From positions 1 to 22,024 of IMG/VR virus record IMGVR_UViG_3300032242_001090: DNA of 22,024 bases; one strand, 5' to 3'. Shown piece by piece: positions 7,669-14,734 of this stretch. Positions within the stretch are counted from its first letter, which is position 1, and the number at the start of each line of letters is the position of its first letter. The translations under genes were made by a program, and so were the position numbers. The notes beneath the pieces are model-generated. The model saw only the letters and a program-made list of their open reading frames with translations. It was not told where the DNA came from and made no database searches. This stretch comes from a virus.

Positions 7669-7710
7669 TTATCTGCGTGTCTTACGACCACGTTTAGCCA
7701 TTTTGTACAT
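7669..7710 (-). CDS. Tiny basic ORF, 13 residues
   Basis: The ORF reads MYKMAKRGRKTRR then TAA. AGGAG at 7721-7717 lies 6 nt before this ATG; a second in-frame ATG directly upstream (7713) is only 3 nt from it. The ribosome binding site overlaps the end of the 56-residue gene upstream, which suggests translational coupling. The peptide is strongly basic and may bind nucleic acid. It could also be the truncated start of a longer gene (see finding). Confidence 0.4.
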   Translation of the reverse strand: MYKMAKRGRKTRR

Positions 7711-7723
7711 CATTCACTCCTGG

Positions 7724-7894
7724 TTAAGTTCTAGCATAAGAACGCTGTGTCCTACCGCCAGTTGAGTTTTTAACACCAGTTTGCCTGTATGTCAATCCTG
7801 GACCCGTAGATTCTTTTCTCAAAGTCTCAGAACTAACTCTAGGCTGGTCTGCCCTCGGCTGCGTTTGCGGTCCCCCGACATTTTTAGTTGCCAT
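7724..7894 (-). CDS. Hypothetical 56-residue protein downstream of portal
   Basis: The ATG sits within the portal stop as ATGATG containing TGA, giving coupled translation; a second in-frame ATG is one codon upstream (7897). The protein begins MATKNVGGPQTQPRAD and continues with basic, Gly/Thr-rich, probably disordered sequence ending in RSYART. GGTGGG just before the start may serve as the ribosome binding site. It bridges the portal gene and the mini-ORF cluster without gaps. I do not recognise a family. Confidence 0.6.
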   Translation of the reverse strand: MATKNVGGPQTQPRADQPRVSSETLRKESTGPGLTYRQTGVKNSTGGRTQRSYART

Positions 7895-9519
7895 CATCCC
7901 ACCTTTTTAAGATCAGGTTTACCCTCTTTGACTTGCGGAGGAGCTGGGGGTTGCCCAGCTTTCTTTTCCTCCATTCGTTTTAGGCGATCTTTCAACTCCT
8001 CTTTCATGGGGGGTTCGATCAAATCGAGCAATGACTCTTTGTCAATTGCACCCGCCTTGAGTAAGTTAAACGCCAATTGTCTGTTGTCTTCCATAAAGAT
8101 GGGGGAGTTGCTGTGCGCGTCCACCTTCACCGTAAAGTTCTTTGTGAATTGTTCTGCAATGAATGGGTGACCAGCTGTATCTTTGAAATGCGTATCATCA
8201 TAGAGCTGCATTGCTTTTAGGTAAAGGGTAGCGAGTTTCTCCAGGCTGTCCTCAATCACCAAGGCGCGTTTTTTAGTCCTGGACGATCCAAGTCTAGCCA
8301 GTTGTGAGGCGTGACCCGCAGAACGAACCCCCGCCTCTCCTTTACCAGAGAGGACATTACCAATACCAGATGCCTCTTCAAACATGGCATCTACCTCTCT
8401 GATCTCGGTGAACAGATCAGGTGGCATATTTGGAGCCATTTTTTCTACTTTGGCGTTGGGCATATCTGTAGAGAGTAACCCCCCCGCGCGGTTGAGTGCG
8501 AAATTCTTCTCATCTAAGATGCCTGTAAATCCGATCAGAGCCGTAGGGGGAGATACCTGTTTGGACAAGAGATCAAGTATTTCTGTCATGCGTCTGTTAC
8601 GCAGCTGCTGCAGATACACCAGGCGCTGCACTTCACTTGCACCCCAGTAGTAGTCATAGAGCGGGTTGGGGCAAATCTGAATAAAAGGCAATTCACCTTT
8701 GATGAAGAGTGACTCACCTGGGCGGTCATAAATGATCACGTCTGGGTCTGCCTTCGTGACTACGCGGTAGTCTTTTTCATCATCATCCCAGACCCAGAGT
8801 TCAGTCATCTCGACTGTATCCTCTGACACTTCTGCCTTATACCTGTTGCCACCCGCCAAATCCAGATTGACGTTACCGTAAATGGTTGGGTTGGATTGAC
8901 TGATAATAATTCGTTCTAACCCGTTGGCAATTTCTGTGCGTTCATGGGGCATAGAACCTACGCGCTGCACAATCTCTTCCCGTCTGGGATGAGAGTACAA
9001 CCGAGAATACAACTCAGACTTGGTGATGTAGTATTTTTGAATCAACGCCTCTTGTCTGTCTGTGTAGGTGATGTCTTCTCTCAGGACACCCATGCTTCCA
9101 GGCTCCACCATGTAGGGGTGGATGCCGTTGTTCATAATCAGTTTGACGTAGGTTGTCCCGTAGACGAGAGACCAGGTGGTGGCTGTTGAGAATACCTGGT
9201 CAGCATTGGAGTTGAGCCATTCATCATTCAGCGCCTTGGTCAGCACTGGGACTTTCTGGTGTTCGTTGGGTGGAGTAGATGCCCCCAGGTTGATGCTGAA
9301 CCTGGTGGTCTCAGCTGAGTACAAGAAAGAGGTCAGCTGATCCAGATGAGGGAAAATTTTGTTGTAAAGAGCTGGAGCCTCATCAGGACCGTTACCAAAC
9401 AGATACCAATTGCGTAGAGAGGCGTAATCTACCTTGCGAGAGTTCAGAGACACTTCGCACTTGTAAATTACATTTCTGAAAAACTCATCTCTCTCTTGCG
9501 CGTTCTTTGGTATCTTCAT
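7894..9519 (-). CDS. Portal protein
   Basis: This 541-residue protein is next to the terminase group and before scaffold and capsid, the canonical portal position. The N-terminal part (RNWYLFGNGPDEAPALYNKIFPHLDQLTSFLYSAE) and the long helical stem region around residues 280-400 (SEVQRLVYLQQLRNRRMTEILDLLSKQ, then EASGIGNVLSGKGEAGVRSAGHASQLARLGSSRTKKRA) fit a portal: wing, stem and crown, forming the dodecameric DNA channel. The tail (about 500-541) is charged and Lys/Pro-rich. Start ATG 9519 overlaps the preceding stop by 4 nt (ATGA). Length is within the usual portal range. Confidence 0.85.
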   Translation of the reverse strand: MKIPKNAQERDEFFRNVIYKCEVSLNSRKVDYASLRNWYLFGNGPDEAPALYNKIFPHLDQLTSFLYSAETTRFSINLGASTPPNEHQKVPVLTKALNDEWLNSNADQVFSTATTWSLVYGTTYVKLIMNNGIHPYMVEPGSMGVLREDITYTDRQEALIQKYYITKSELYSRLYSHPRREEIVQRVGSMPHERTEIANGLERIIISQSNPTIYGNVNLDLAGGNRYKAEVSEDTVEMTELWVWDDDEKDYRVVTKADPDVIIYDRPGESLFIKGELPFIQICPNPLYDYYWGASEVQRLVYLQQLRNRRMTEILDLLSKQVSPPTALIGFTGILDEKNFALNRAGGLLSTDMPNAKVEKMAPNMPPDLFTEIREVDAMFEEASGIGNVLSGKGEAGVRSAGHASQLARLGSSRTKKRALVIEDSLEKLATLYLKAMQLYDDTHFKDTAGHPFIAEQFTKNFTVKVDAHSNSPIFMEDNRQLAFNLLKAGAIDKESLLDLIEPPMKEELKDRLKRMEEKKAGQPPAPPQVKEGKPDLKKVG

Positions 9520-10037
9520 GTTTGTACTTTCAAGCCTTCATGGTCAATCATTGTGCCTGGTCCCGCTTTGGGGGGCGTGAACGAACCTATATCTTTGGGC
9601 ATGATGCTCACAGATTCATCAGCGACAGGCTTAAACTGCCCGCCCATGACAGATTTGAGGTTGATATTACCACCATTCCCCCACATAACGCTATCCCCTG
9701 GGCGTTGTTCTCTGGGTTGCTCGGCAGCAATCCTCTTGTTGTTTGCCTCCATTGCCTCAGTAGCCTGTGCAAACTCTTTGTCAGACAATTTGTTCTTGCG
9801 TTTGAGATAACCGTCCTGGTGTTCCCCCGCTTTCGTGGATTTGATGTTGGTCATATCAAAATCAATTGCCAACTGTTTGAGATTTGCGTCTGTTGCCTTT
9901 GTTTTCTGGGACTTGATAGCCACAGGTTGCAAAAAAACAACCGACAACTCAGCTCCGCACCCTTTTATGGGGCATTTAGCCTCCCTAGACTCAAAAACGC
10001 CATGACTTGCACAGAAATAATCTTTTAAAACACCCAT
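9516..10037 (-). CDS. Zinc-ribbon-like hypothetical protein
   Basis: This 173-residue protein has an N-terminal C9-x2-H12-x9-C22-x4-C27 pattern that could bind zinc. The remainder is polar and probably partly disordered (KNKLSDKEFAQATEAMEANNKRIAAEQPREQRPGD, residues about 80-115), ending in a Pro/Gly-rich segment. It is coupled to the portal by an ATGA overlap and lies between the HTH-like gene and portal. It may be a packaging or head-assembly factor, but only the zinc-site pattern is visible. Confidence 0.65.
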   Translation of the reverse strand: MGVLKDYFCASHGVFESREAKCPIKGCGAELSVVFLQPVAIKSQKTKATDANLKQLAIDFDMTNIKSTKAGEHQDGYLKRKNKLSDKEFAQATEAMEANNKRIAAEQPREQRPGDSVMWGNGGNINLKSVMGGQFKPVADESVSIMPKDIGSFTPPKAGPGTMIDHEGLKVQT

Positions 10038-10039
10038 TT

Positions 10040-10429
10040 TTACCCCCTTTTTGACAAAATTTCGCTGATTTGACTGTAATCATGCCTGTTTACAGGTCCT
10101 AAAGTGACCTTTGGAACCCCGTTCACCATCTCAATCTTGAGTTGCGGGTACAAAGGTATCTCAGGTTCTTTCCTAAAATCCACATATCTGTGACCTGTAA
10201 ACTTACGCATGACCTTTACTCTGCCTGATTTCCAGATTTCATAGGCTCTATTGACCCGCTTTTGGGTGTATTCAGTCATTGGTCTGGACTCTTGTAAGAA
10301 GACTTCTTCTATGTGATGACTAGACAAACCCGCCAATTCACCAAATAACTCAATAGAAATGCCCCTGTCCTTGTCTTGCAAGAACAGTTTGATCTCTTTC
10401 ATCAGTTGTTTTTTACTGAGTACGGGCAT
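10040..10429 (-). CDS. HTH-like DNA-binding candidate in the packaging operon
   Basis: I chose ATG 10429 (MPVLSKKQLMKEIK): GGAGGT lies 4 nt upstream, within the terminase 3' end, and overlap with the terminase stop is 17 nt. A longer in-frame start at 10450 has no such site. In the 129-residue protein, ISIELFGELAGLSSHHIEEVFLQE followed by TQKRVNRAYEIW reads like a helix-turn-helix of the Xre/Cro type. The C-terminal half is beta-like (LYPQLKIEMVNGVPKVTLGP). It could regulate late genes or act in packaging as a small-terminase substitute. Neither is shown. Confidence 0.65.
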   Translation of the reverse strand: MPVLSKKQLMKEIKLFLQDKDRGISIELFGELAGLSSHHIEEVFLQESRPMTEYTQKRVNRAYEIWKSGRVKVMRKFTGHRYVDFRKEPEIPLYPQLKIEMVNGVPKVTLGPVNRHDYSQISEILSKRG

Positions 10430-12185
10430 CTTTACCTCCATAAACACCAATCATCTTTAAGTAATTGGAGACGTTTTTGCCAACTGCAATCTGCTCTGGC
10501 GTGTAATCGTCTTGCTTGACCGACATAGCCTTGGTCAAACGCATACCAACAAGTCTTGGCTGCACTTGTTCTGCCCAGGCAATGGTTGCTAGTGCGGATG
10601 CAATGACTCGATCATCTTTGCCTCTGCCTGGTGCGCCTATGAACCCGTTCTCGCGCACAATGCCTTTCATTTCTTCCAGGGTATCCATGCTGTAAATGCC
10701 CATCATGCCCCGCTCAAAGTAATCTTTCATGTAAGACAGCATCCGCTCTTTGGTGTTGGCAGAAGTGACAAAACCTATGGAGCTGGATAGAGAACCCATG
10801 TTGTCCATGCGTCTCCAGATGTAGTGCGACATACTGCCCAGTACGTCTAGGAGTCCGCGTCCTGTCCCGCCTTCCATTGCAGCTGCCAGGCGTTTCAAAT
10901 GTCTGAGTTCGTTGATGACTGCCTGACCTGGACCGTTGACCTCTAGGTTAAGAGTTGAGTTCTTGTAGGCTCCAGCAATGTGGGCAATAACCCATGCGAA
11001 CTGGTAGGTGTTGAGTTCAGACGTTGCAAACTCTGCCACCTGGTCAAGACCATCCGCATAAACACGAAACACTTGGATGCAGAATCTATCTGCCCAATCG
11101 GAGGATCCATATGCGGGATCAGCTCCAATGACATAGTATGCTGTATCCACTGGCTGCTGCCAAACCCGTAAGGTTGCCAGGCGGTCTGTGGACGGGAGGC
11201 ATTCAGTATCTTGGAACAGTTGCCCGAACGCATAACGATAACACTCATACTCTAACCCCTTCGCGTGTTTGGCTGCATCTGTGCAGCGAGAGTTTGAAAA
11301 GAAACTGGTCCCCGTCATCACAAACGCATAATCCTCAGAAGGTGGGAACTCCTGGTACATCAGGGTTTCATCCTTGATGCCTTCGTACATCTTCCAACGC
11401 CACCATGCCATCTGCCTGGAGTTGATTTCAAAGCCATACATCTTCTTGACTTCTTTGACCCACTCCTTCTCCTCTGGCTTGAGTTTGCCGTCCCAGTACA
11501 CCTTGTATTCTTTTGAGTTTGCGTCTACAGAATAATATTCATTGCGCCACCAACCGCAGAAGATCGCGCGCTGCGTCCTGGCTTTCTTGGCGGTCTTGTA
11601 CATATCGTGAAACATATTGAACCCTTGCGCGGTGGATTCAAACATATACAGTCTCTCAGGGTTTTTTTCTGCGAGTGAGGCAATGAGAGACGCTAGACCT
11701 TCTTCGTTTCCCCATGAGGCGGTCTCTGTGCCATGTAAGTAAGTGATAGCCTTACCTTGCCCCAATCGAGACTTGTTACCCGCAATTTGGTAGAAAATCC
11801 GTGATCTGTTTTTGAGTACCATTTGGTTTCTATTGTGGGCAACCAGCGGTATCTTATATTCTTTGGGTAGTCCTTCGATATACATACCCAGAGTCGAGCG
11901 GAACATATCCCTGTTTTCTTCCGTATCTGCCACCAGTGTTCCTTGCCATCCTGGGTGCGTAAACTGCCAATAGAGGTCAAGTGCCAGGGAAACCGTTGTG
12001 ATACCCAGCTGCCTACCTTTAAGAATAACGAAGAAGTGAACATCTTCATCTAAGCCTTTCTGGATTTCTTCCATCACATAGGTTTGTGTCCCCAGGAGTT
12101 TTCCCATCTTCTTGAGACCCTCTTCCTTGGTCTCAATAGAGAGTTCGCTGCAGAACTTGTAAAACTGCTGGAGGTTGAATTTCAT
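10413..12185 (-). CDS. terL: Terminase large subunit
   Basis: This 590-residue packaging motor has a Walker A-like motif LKGRQLGITT (residues 55-64) and an ATPase core continuing through TLVADTEENRDMF and the coupling-type MFESTAQGFNMFHDMY segment. The RNase H-like nuclease domain shows GADPAYG (D356), LEVNGPG (E415) and a late KDDRVIASALA acidic motif. It should hydrolyse ATP to drive DNA into the procapsid through the portal and cut concatemers. It is full length. The ATG is coupled to the glycosyltransferase-like gene upstream by a 4-nt overlap. The 3' end carries the ribosome binding site of the next gene. Confidence 0.95.
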   Translation of the reverse strand: MKFNLQQFYKFCSELSIETKEEGLKKMGKLLGTQTYVMEEIQKGLDEDVHFFVILKGRQLGITTVSLALDLYWQFTHPGWQGTLVADTEENRDMFRSTLGMYIEGLPKEYKIPLVAHNRNQMVLKNRSRIFYQIAGNKSRLGQGKAITYLHGTETASWGNEEGLASLIASLAEKNPERLYMFESTAQGFNMFHDMYKTAKKARTQRAIFCGWWRNEYYSVDANSKEYKVYWDGKLKPEEKEWVKEVKKMYGFEINSRQMAWWRWKMYEGIKDETLMYQEFPPSEDYAFVMTGTSFFSNSRCTDAAKHAKGLEYECYRYAFGQLFQDTECLPSTDRLATLRVWQQPVDTAYYVIGADPAYGSSDWADRFCIQVFRVYADGLDQVAEFATSELNTYQFAWVIAHIAGAYKNSTLNLEVNGPGQAVINELRHLKRLAAAMEGGTGRGLLDVLGSMSHYIWRRMDNMGSLSSSIGFVTSANTKERMLSYMKDYFERGMMGIYSMDTLEEMKGIVRENGFIGAPGRGKDDRVIASALATIAWAEQVQPRLVGMRLTKAMSVKQDDYTPEQIAVGKNVSNYLKMIGVYGGKDARTQ

Positions 12186-12844
12186 AGCACCGATCTAGAA
12201 GGAGTCATGTTACGAGGATCAAACATCTTTGACCTGATGCCTTTGCAGACGTTGTAAAACGTCTCAGGATGCCCAGACATACGCGCCTGGTACAGATGGA
12301 ACACCCCGCCCTCAAAATGCGTCCCTATGCCGTATTTGCCGTAGGTATGCAAGTCCCAGGCTCCACCCTCTGGGTCTTTAAAGTAATTCGTTGGGTAGAG
12401 TGTTTTGTATTTGATCTTGTTGATCTCGGCTGCATAACTCACATTCTCTGCAACATCACACTGCTCATTCTCAGAGAAAGAAGGTTGACCCATGTTGCGC
12501 CACCCTTCTTGAGAAATAGCCAGGAAGGCGGGCGCAGCAAAGATATGTGAATAAGGAGGTATGTGATTGCTCACCTGGGCAATCCCCACCATTGACTTGT
12601 TCTCCATTGCCCAGTGAATAGACTTGTCCACAATCTCTTTGTTGGTAGGGACGCAATCAATGTCCAGGAACAACTTCACGTCTGCATCTGAAGACAACAT
12701 GATGCCGTCCATCCAGGCTCCATGCGGGATGTTTTGCATGGTGTAGTTGACATCTAGCCCCAGGTGTTTGCAAGTGTCTGTGTGAGACTTCACAATCTTT
12801 GGGTCCACGTTGTCCCAGTAAAGGGTATGCAGTTCTATTTTCAT
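12182..12844 (-). CDS. Glycosyltransferase-fold protein directly upstream of terL
   Basis: I chose ATG 12844, which overlaps the preceding stop as TAATG with GGAG 9 nt upstream; an in-frame TTG at 12859 is less likely. The 220-residue protein begins MKIELHTLYWDNVD and has a DID at residues 61-63 within KLFLDIDCVPTNKE, resembling the metal-binding DxD of nucleotide-sugar transferases. Later features (GAWDLHTYGKYGIGTHFEGGVFHLYQ) suggest a sugar-acceptor region. It is paired with another transferase-like gene. Substrate and target (virion protein, host surface or phage DNA) cannot be told from sequence. Confidence 0.65.
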   Translation of the reverse strand: MKIELHTLYWDNVDPKIVKSHTDTCKHLGLDVNYTMQNIPHGAWMDGIMLSSDADVKLFLDIDCVPTNKEIVDKSIHWAMENKSMVGIAQVSNHIPPYSHIFAAPAFLAISQEGWRNMGQPSFSENEQCDVAENVSYAAEINKIKYKTLYPTNYFKDPEGGAWDLHTYGKYGIGTHFEGGVFHLYQARMSGHPETFYNVCKGIRSKMFDPRNMTPSRSVL

Positions 12845-13503
12845 TACATAAGTCTCCAATCAAATTCTCTTGCATCAGGACTCTTTTGCCCATGCTGCCC
12901 TTTGTGCATCTCTAGTTTGGTGGTGTAGTTGATGGTTGCCTTGGTAGACCGCGCCATCTTGACCTGGAACTCTTTGATGGAGTTGAACAAAATTCTGTCC
13001 CCCACTTGCGCCTGGTCTTTGGTCTTGAACATCCACAGGCTCAGTACGTTAAAACATTCTTTGCCAATTAGGTAACAGTTCGTGTCGTTGAAGAGGTAAC
13101 CATCACTTTCTACGTCCACCCCCAGATGCCGTCCCGCCTCATCATAAAGATTGCGCGGACAAGTGATGATGTCTCTGCCACTCTCCTCCATTACTCCCAC
13201 CATTGTCCTGATGTGATCAGGCTCATACCAACAGTCTGCATCCAAAAAAGCAATGGCATCAAAGCCCTGGGCAGATGCAACAGCTGCTGCAGCTCCTCTA
13301 GGTGTATCCCCAAAATCATTACAGCTGGGCAAAACCATGTGGCTCAAGCCTGGTCTGGTGATCAGGTCCTGTCTGTTCTCATACCCGTCTGCCACCACAA
13401 AATGGTGAACCCCAAAATAGTTTTGCTTTACTACAGAAGTTAAGCAGCGCGTCAACACTTCTTTGCTCTCCTGGTAGTAAGGCGTTATTACTGCTACCCT
13501 CAT
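12844..13503 (-). CDS. Family 2-type glycosyltransferase
   Basis: This 219-residue protein begins MRVAVITPYYQESKEVLTRCL, the classical GT-A start (beta strand, then a PYY turn and helix, with repeated-donor geometry SVVKQNY). DAD at residues 88-90 in FDAIAFLDADCWYEPDH is the metal/UDP-sugar-binding DxD. Gly/Ala-rich RGAAAAVASAQGF precedes it. GT2 enzymes transfer a sugar from an activated donor. The protein is short, a single catalytic domain without membrane segments. It sits in the late operon with a second transferase-like gene, so it may modify virion or cell-surface glycans. The acceptor is unknown. Confidence 0.75.
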   Translation of the reverse strand: MRVAVITPYYQESKEVLTRCLTSVVKQNYFGVHHFVVADGYENRQDLITRPGLSHMVLPSCNDFGDTPRGAAAAVASAQGFDAIAFLDADCWYEPDHIRTMVGVMEESGRDIITCPRNLYDEAGRHLGVDVESDGYLFNDTNCYLIGKECFNVLSLWMFKTKDQAQVGDRILFNSIKEFQVKMARSTKATINYTTKLEMHKGQHGQKSPDAREFDWRLM

Positions 13504-13733
13504 GGTTTACCCATCCTTTCGTTGTCCCAGGCTGCGATCTCAGACCGCACACTCTTACTTCTCGCGCAGTTGATCAGCTCCTGGTAAAAAATCTCACTGT
13601 ATGTCTTCTTCCACTCTGCAGCCAACTTTCGTCTGCTCGGTTTGCTAATGCAAGAAATGGCTCTCAACATTTCCCTCTTGAGTTTCAAACGAGAGTTGTA
13701 CAACTGCTCTTGAATAACCTTCTCTGAATCCAT
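13500..13733 (-). CDS. Hypothetical 77-residue helical protein
   Basis: This small charged protein (LKLKREMLRAISCISK, KLAAEWKKTYSEIFYQELINCARSK) is predicted all-helical and ends one ATGA overlap before the glycosyltransferase. ATG 13733 overlaps the 68-residue gene by 89 nt in another frame. An internal ATG at 13670, preceded by AAGAGGGAA, would give a 56-residue product and only 26 nt of overlap. The start is undecided. Function unknown. Confidence 0.55.
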   Translation of the reverse strand: MDSEKVIQEQLYNSRLKLKREMLRAISCISKPSRRKLAAEWKKTYSEIFYQELINCARSKSVRSEIAAWDNERMGKP

Positions 13734-13851
13734 GTTCCATTGCCTTATTCACAAGTATCTGTTTCTCTATCTCGGACACACAAAGCCTTCCCCAGAGTTC
13801 TCTACAGAGCGCTCTCAGTTCGTCTTCATCTTCCCACAATAGATTACTCAA
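13645..13851 (-). CDS. Hypothetical 68-residue protein with TTG start
   Basis: The frame has no ATG near its 5' end. TTG 13851 overlaps the preceding stop region and has GGGG about 7 nt upstream, so translation is probably coupled. The product begins fMSNLLWEDEDELRALCREL, acidic then helical, and ends with a basic/His-rich tail. It overlaps the next gene in another frame. Function not recognised. Confidence 0.5.
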   Translation of the reverse strand: MSNLLWEDEDELRALCRELWGRLCVSEIEKQILVNKAMEHGFREGYSRAVVQLSFETQEGNVESHFLH

Positions 13852-14053
13852 TACTTTCCCCCATGAACCTCAATAAGATTTTGCAAGCCAGGCTTACATC
13901 TTCCAATTCCCCATAGGACTGACAATCTGACAGGGTATCCTTCAACCTCCAGACCACATACTGGTCCAGAAAATCTGTAGCCGTTACTTTGTGGCTGCCT
14001 ACTAGAGTGAACTCTTCGTGAGGCAACACTTTTACTTTCCCGCCTGTACTCAT
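13844..14053 (-). CDS. Hypothetical 69-residue protein
   Basis: The start is ATG 14053 (MSTGGKVKVLPHEEFTL), which overlaps the previous stop as TAATG; an in-frame TTG further upstream is unlikely. The protein has a short beta-rich start and a helical second half (DVSLACKILLRFMGES). It lies second in the late operon. No recognised family. Confidence 0.55.
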   Translation of the reverse strand: MSTGGKVKVLPHEEFTLVGSHKVTATDFLDQYVVWRLKDTLSDCQSYGELEDVSLACKILLRFMGESIE

Positions 14054-14271
14054 TACGCTACCCTCCAAACAATTAACTCTTCCCCCACCGTCTTGCAAGT
14101 GAACTTGAACCCCAACCTTCTACTGGCTCTGTAGTTCGCATTCATCACCTTGTTCCTGTACTCCACAGATACCGCAAACGAATCCCCTACCTCCATGTCC
14201 TCATACGGGTAAGAGAACACCACCCTGGGCGCTGGCATCTCTACATCTTTGTTTATCGCTAACCTTTGCAT
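14053..14271 (-). CDS. Conserved-type small phage protein, first late gene
   Basis: The ATG at 14271 has AGGGGA 4 nt upstream, giving MQRLAINKDV and a 72-residue product. The pattern YPYEDMEVGDSF, then RNKVMNANYRASRRLGFKFTCK, then a C-terminal VWR, matches a small protein family common in phages (a MEVGDSF motif, spaced Arg/Ala and a final (I/V)WR), whose function I do not know. Because late transcription seems to start just upstream, it may be a small nucleic-acid-binding or regulatory protein. Confidence 0.65.
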   Translation of the reverse strand: MQRLAINKDVEMPAPRVVFSYPYEDMEVGDSFAVSVEYRNKVMNANYRASRRLGFKFTCKTVGEELIVWRVA

Positions 14272-14296
14272 ATCGTCCCCTCTACATATAACCCAC

Positions 14297-14325
14297 ACTA
14301 TACACATAAAAAAAGGGATGCACAA
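14297..14325 (-). promoter_or_regulatory. Candidate promoter for the late operon
   Basis: On the minus strand TATAGT (14302-14297) is a 5/6 match to the -10 consensus. Upstream by 17 nt is TTGTGC, a weak -35 (4/6). The predicted start would lie about 20 nt before the ATG at 14271. The -35 falls inside the hairpin at 14308-14335. A weak -35 could mean activator dependence, which would suit late genes. Confidence 0.4.
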
Positions 14326-14335
14326 CTGGCATCCC
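14308..14335 (-). terminator. Rho-independent terminator-like hairpin
   Basis: On the minus strand GGGATGC-CAGTTGT-GCATCCC forms a perfect 7-bp stem with a 7-nt loop, followed directly by seven T. It is oriented to stop minus-strand transcription just before the late operon. It could block read-through from upstream or act as an antitermination-controlled attenuator in the leader of the late transcript. Confidence 0.65.
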
Positions 14336-14386
14336 AAACCGCTAGTGGCAACTGCGGAAAACATGAATTTTTTTTGGGGTGGGCGA

Positions 14387-14405
14387 GAAGTGGGGGTCAC
14401 ACTTC
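14387..14405. repeat. Inverted repeat GAAGTG-N7-CACTTC
   Basis: A 6-bp inverted repeat with a 7-nt spacer lies in the divergent region. The left arm extends to AGAAGTG, matching the right arm of the repeat at 14595-14615. It looks like a dimeric regulator binding site; the protein is unknown. Confidence 0.4.
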
Positions 14406-14564
14406 CTACCCCCTCAGACCCCAGTGAGTAACCGCTCACTTACATACATTTTTGTTAGTAAGCACTCACCCACTTACCCAAAATCCATCTTCATTTGATA
14501 CAACGGATCTTATGTTAAGTTATTTAACACGGGTGACCTCTAGGCTGGAGACCCCAAATGGACC

Positions 14565-14578
14565 AGGGGAATTCCCCT
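14565..14578. repeat. Perfect 14-bp palindrome around GAATTC
   Basis: AGGGGAATTCCCCT is perfectly symmetric and followed by TTT. It may be an operator. The short stem with AATT loop and limited T-run make it a poor terminator. Confidence 0.4.
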
Positions 14579-14594
14579 TTTGAGACCCAGAAAA

Positions 14595-14615
14595 CACTTC
14601 TGTGAACGAGAAGTG
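14595..14615. repeat. Inverted repeat CACTTCT-N7-AGAAGTG
   Basis: A perfect 7-bp inverted repeat with a 7-nt spacer, the same core and spacer length as at 14387-14405 but with the arms in the opposite order. It lies about 120 nt upstream of the early promoter and is a candidate operator. Confidence 0.4.
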
Positions 14616-14660
14616 GTATCCACATTCTCTCTGATCTCACCACCCTATTGCACTACCTAT

Positions 14661-14728
14661 TACATAGTTAAACCATACTACATAGAGAATATGTAATATG
14701 TCTTACATAGAATACATATTATACATAA
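14661..14728. repeat. Five TACATA-type direct repeats in an AT-rich tract
   Basis: TACATAG occurs at 14661, 14679 and 14704, then TACATAT at 14713 and TACATAA at 14722. A TATGTA at 14690 is the same core inverted. The last three are evenly spaced by 9 nt and end 6 nt before the -35 of the early promoter. They may be operators for an early regulator or iteron-like replication sites. Confidence 0.5.
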
Positions 14729-14734
14729 ATCCTC

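Noticed and set aside
7567-7710. Genome-wide stop-codon reassignment as explanation for the broken basic frame
   Set aside because: TAA, TAG and TGA all terminate other genes here at positions supported by overlaps, so reassignment is not supported.
7506-7734. Plus-strand ORFs opposite the mini-ORF cluster
   Set aside because: No ribosome binding site, wrong strand for the operon and no protein-like pattern.
14272-14439. Upstream extension of the first late gene to a GTG at 14439
   Set aside because: It would run through the terminator hairpin and promoter, has no ribosome binding site, and the family-like sequence begins only at ATG 14271.
14595-14615. Inverted repeat as a plus-strand terminator
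   Set aside because: No T-run follows and no gene ends here on the plus strand; operator is the better reading.
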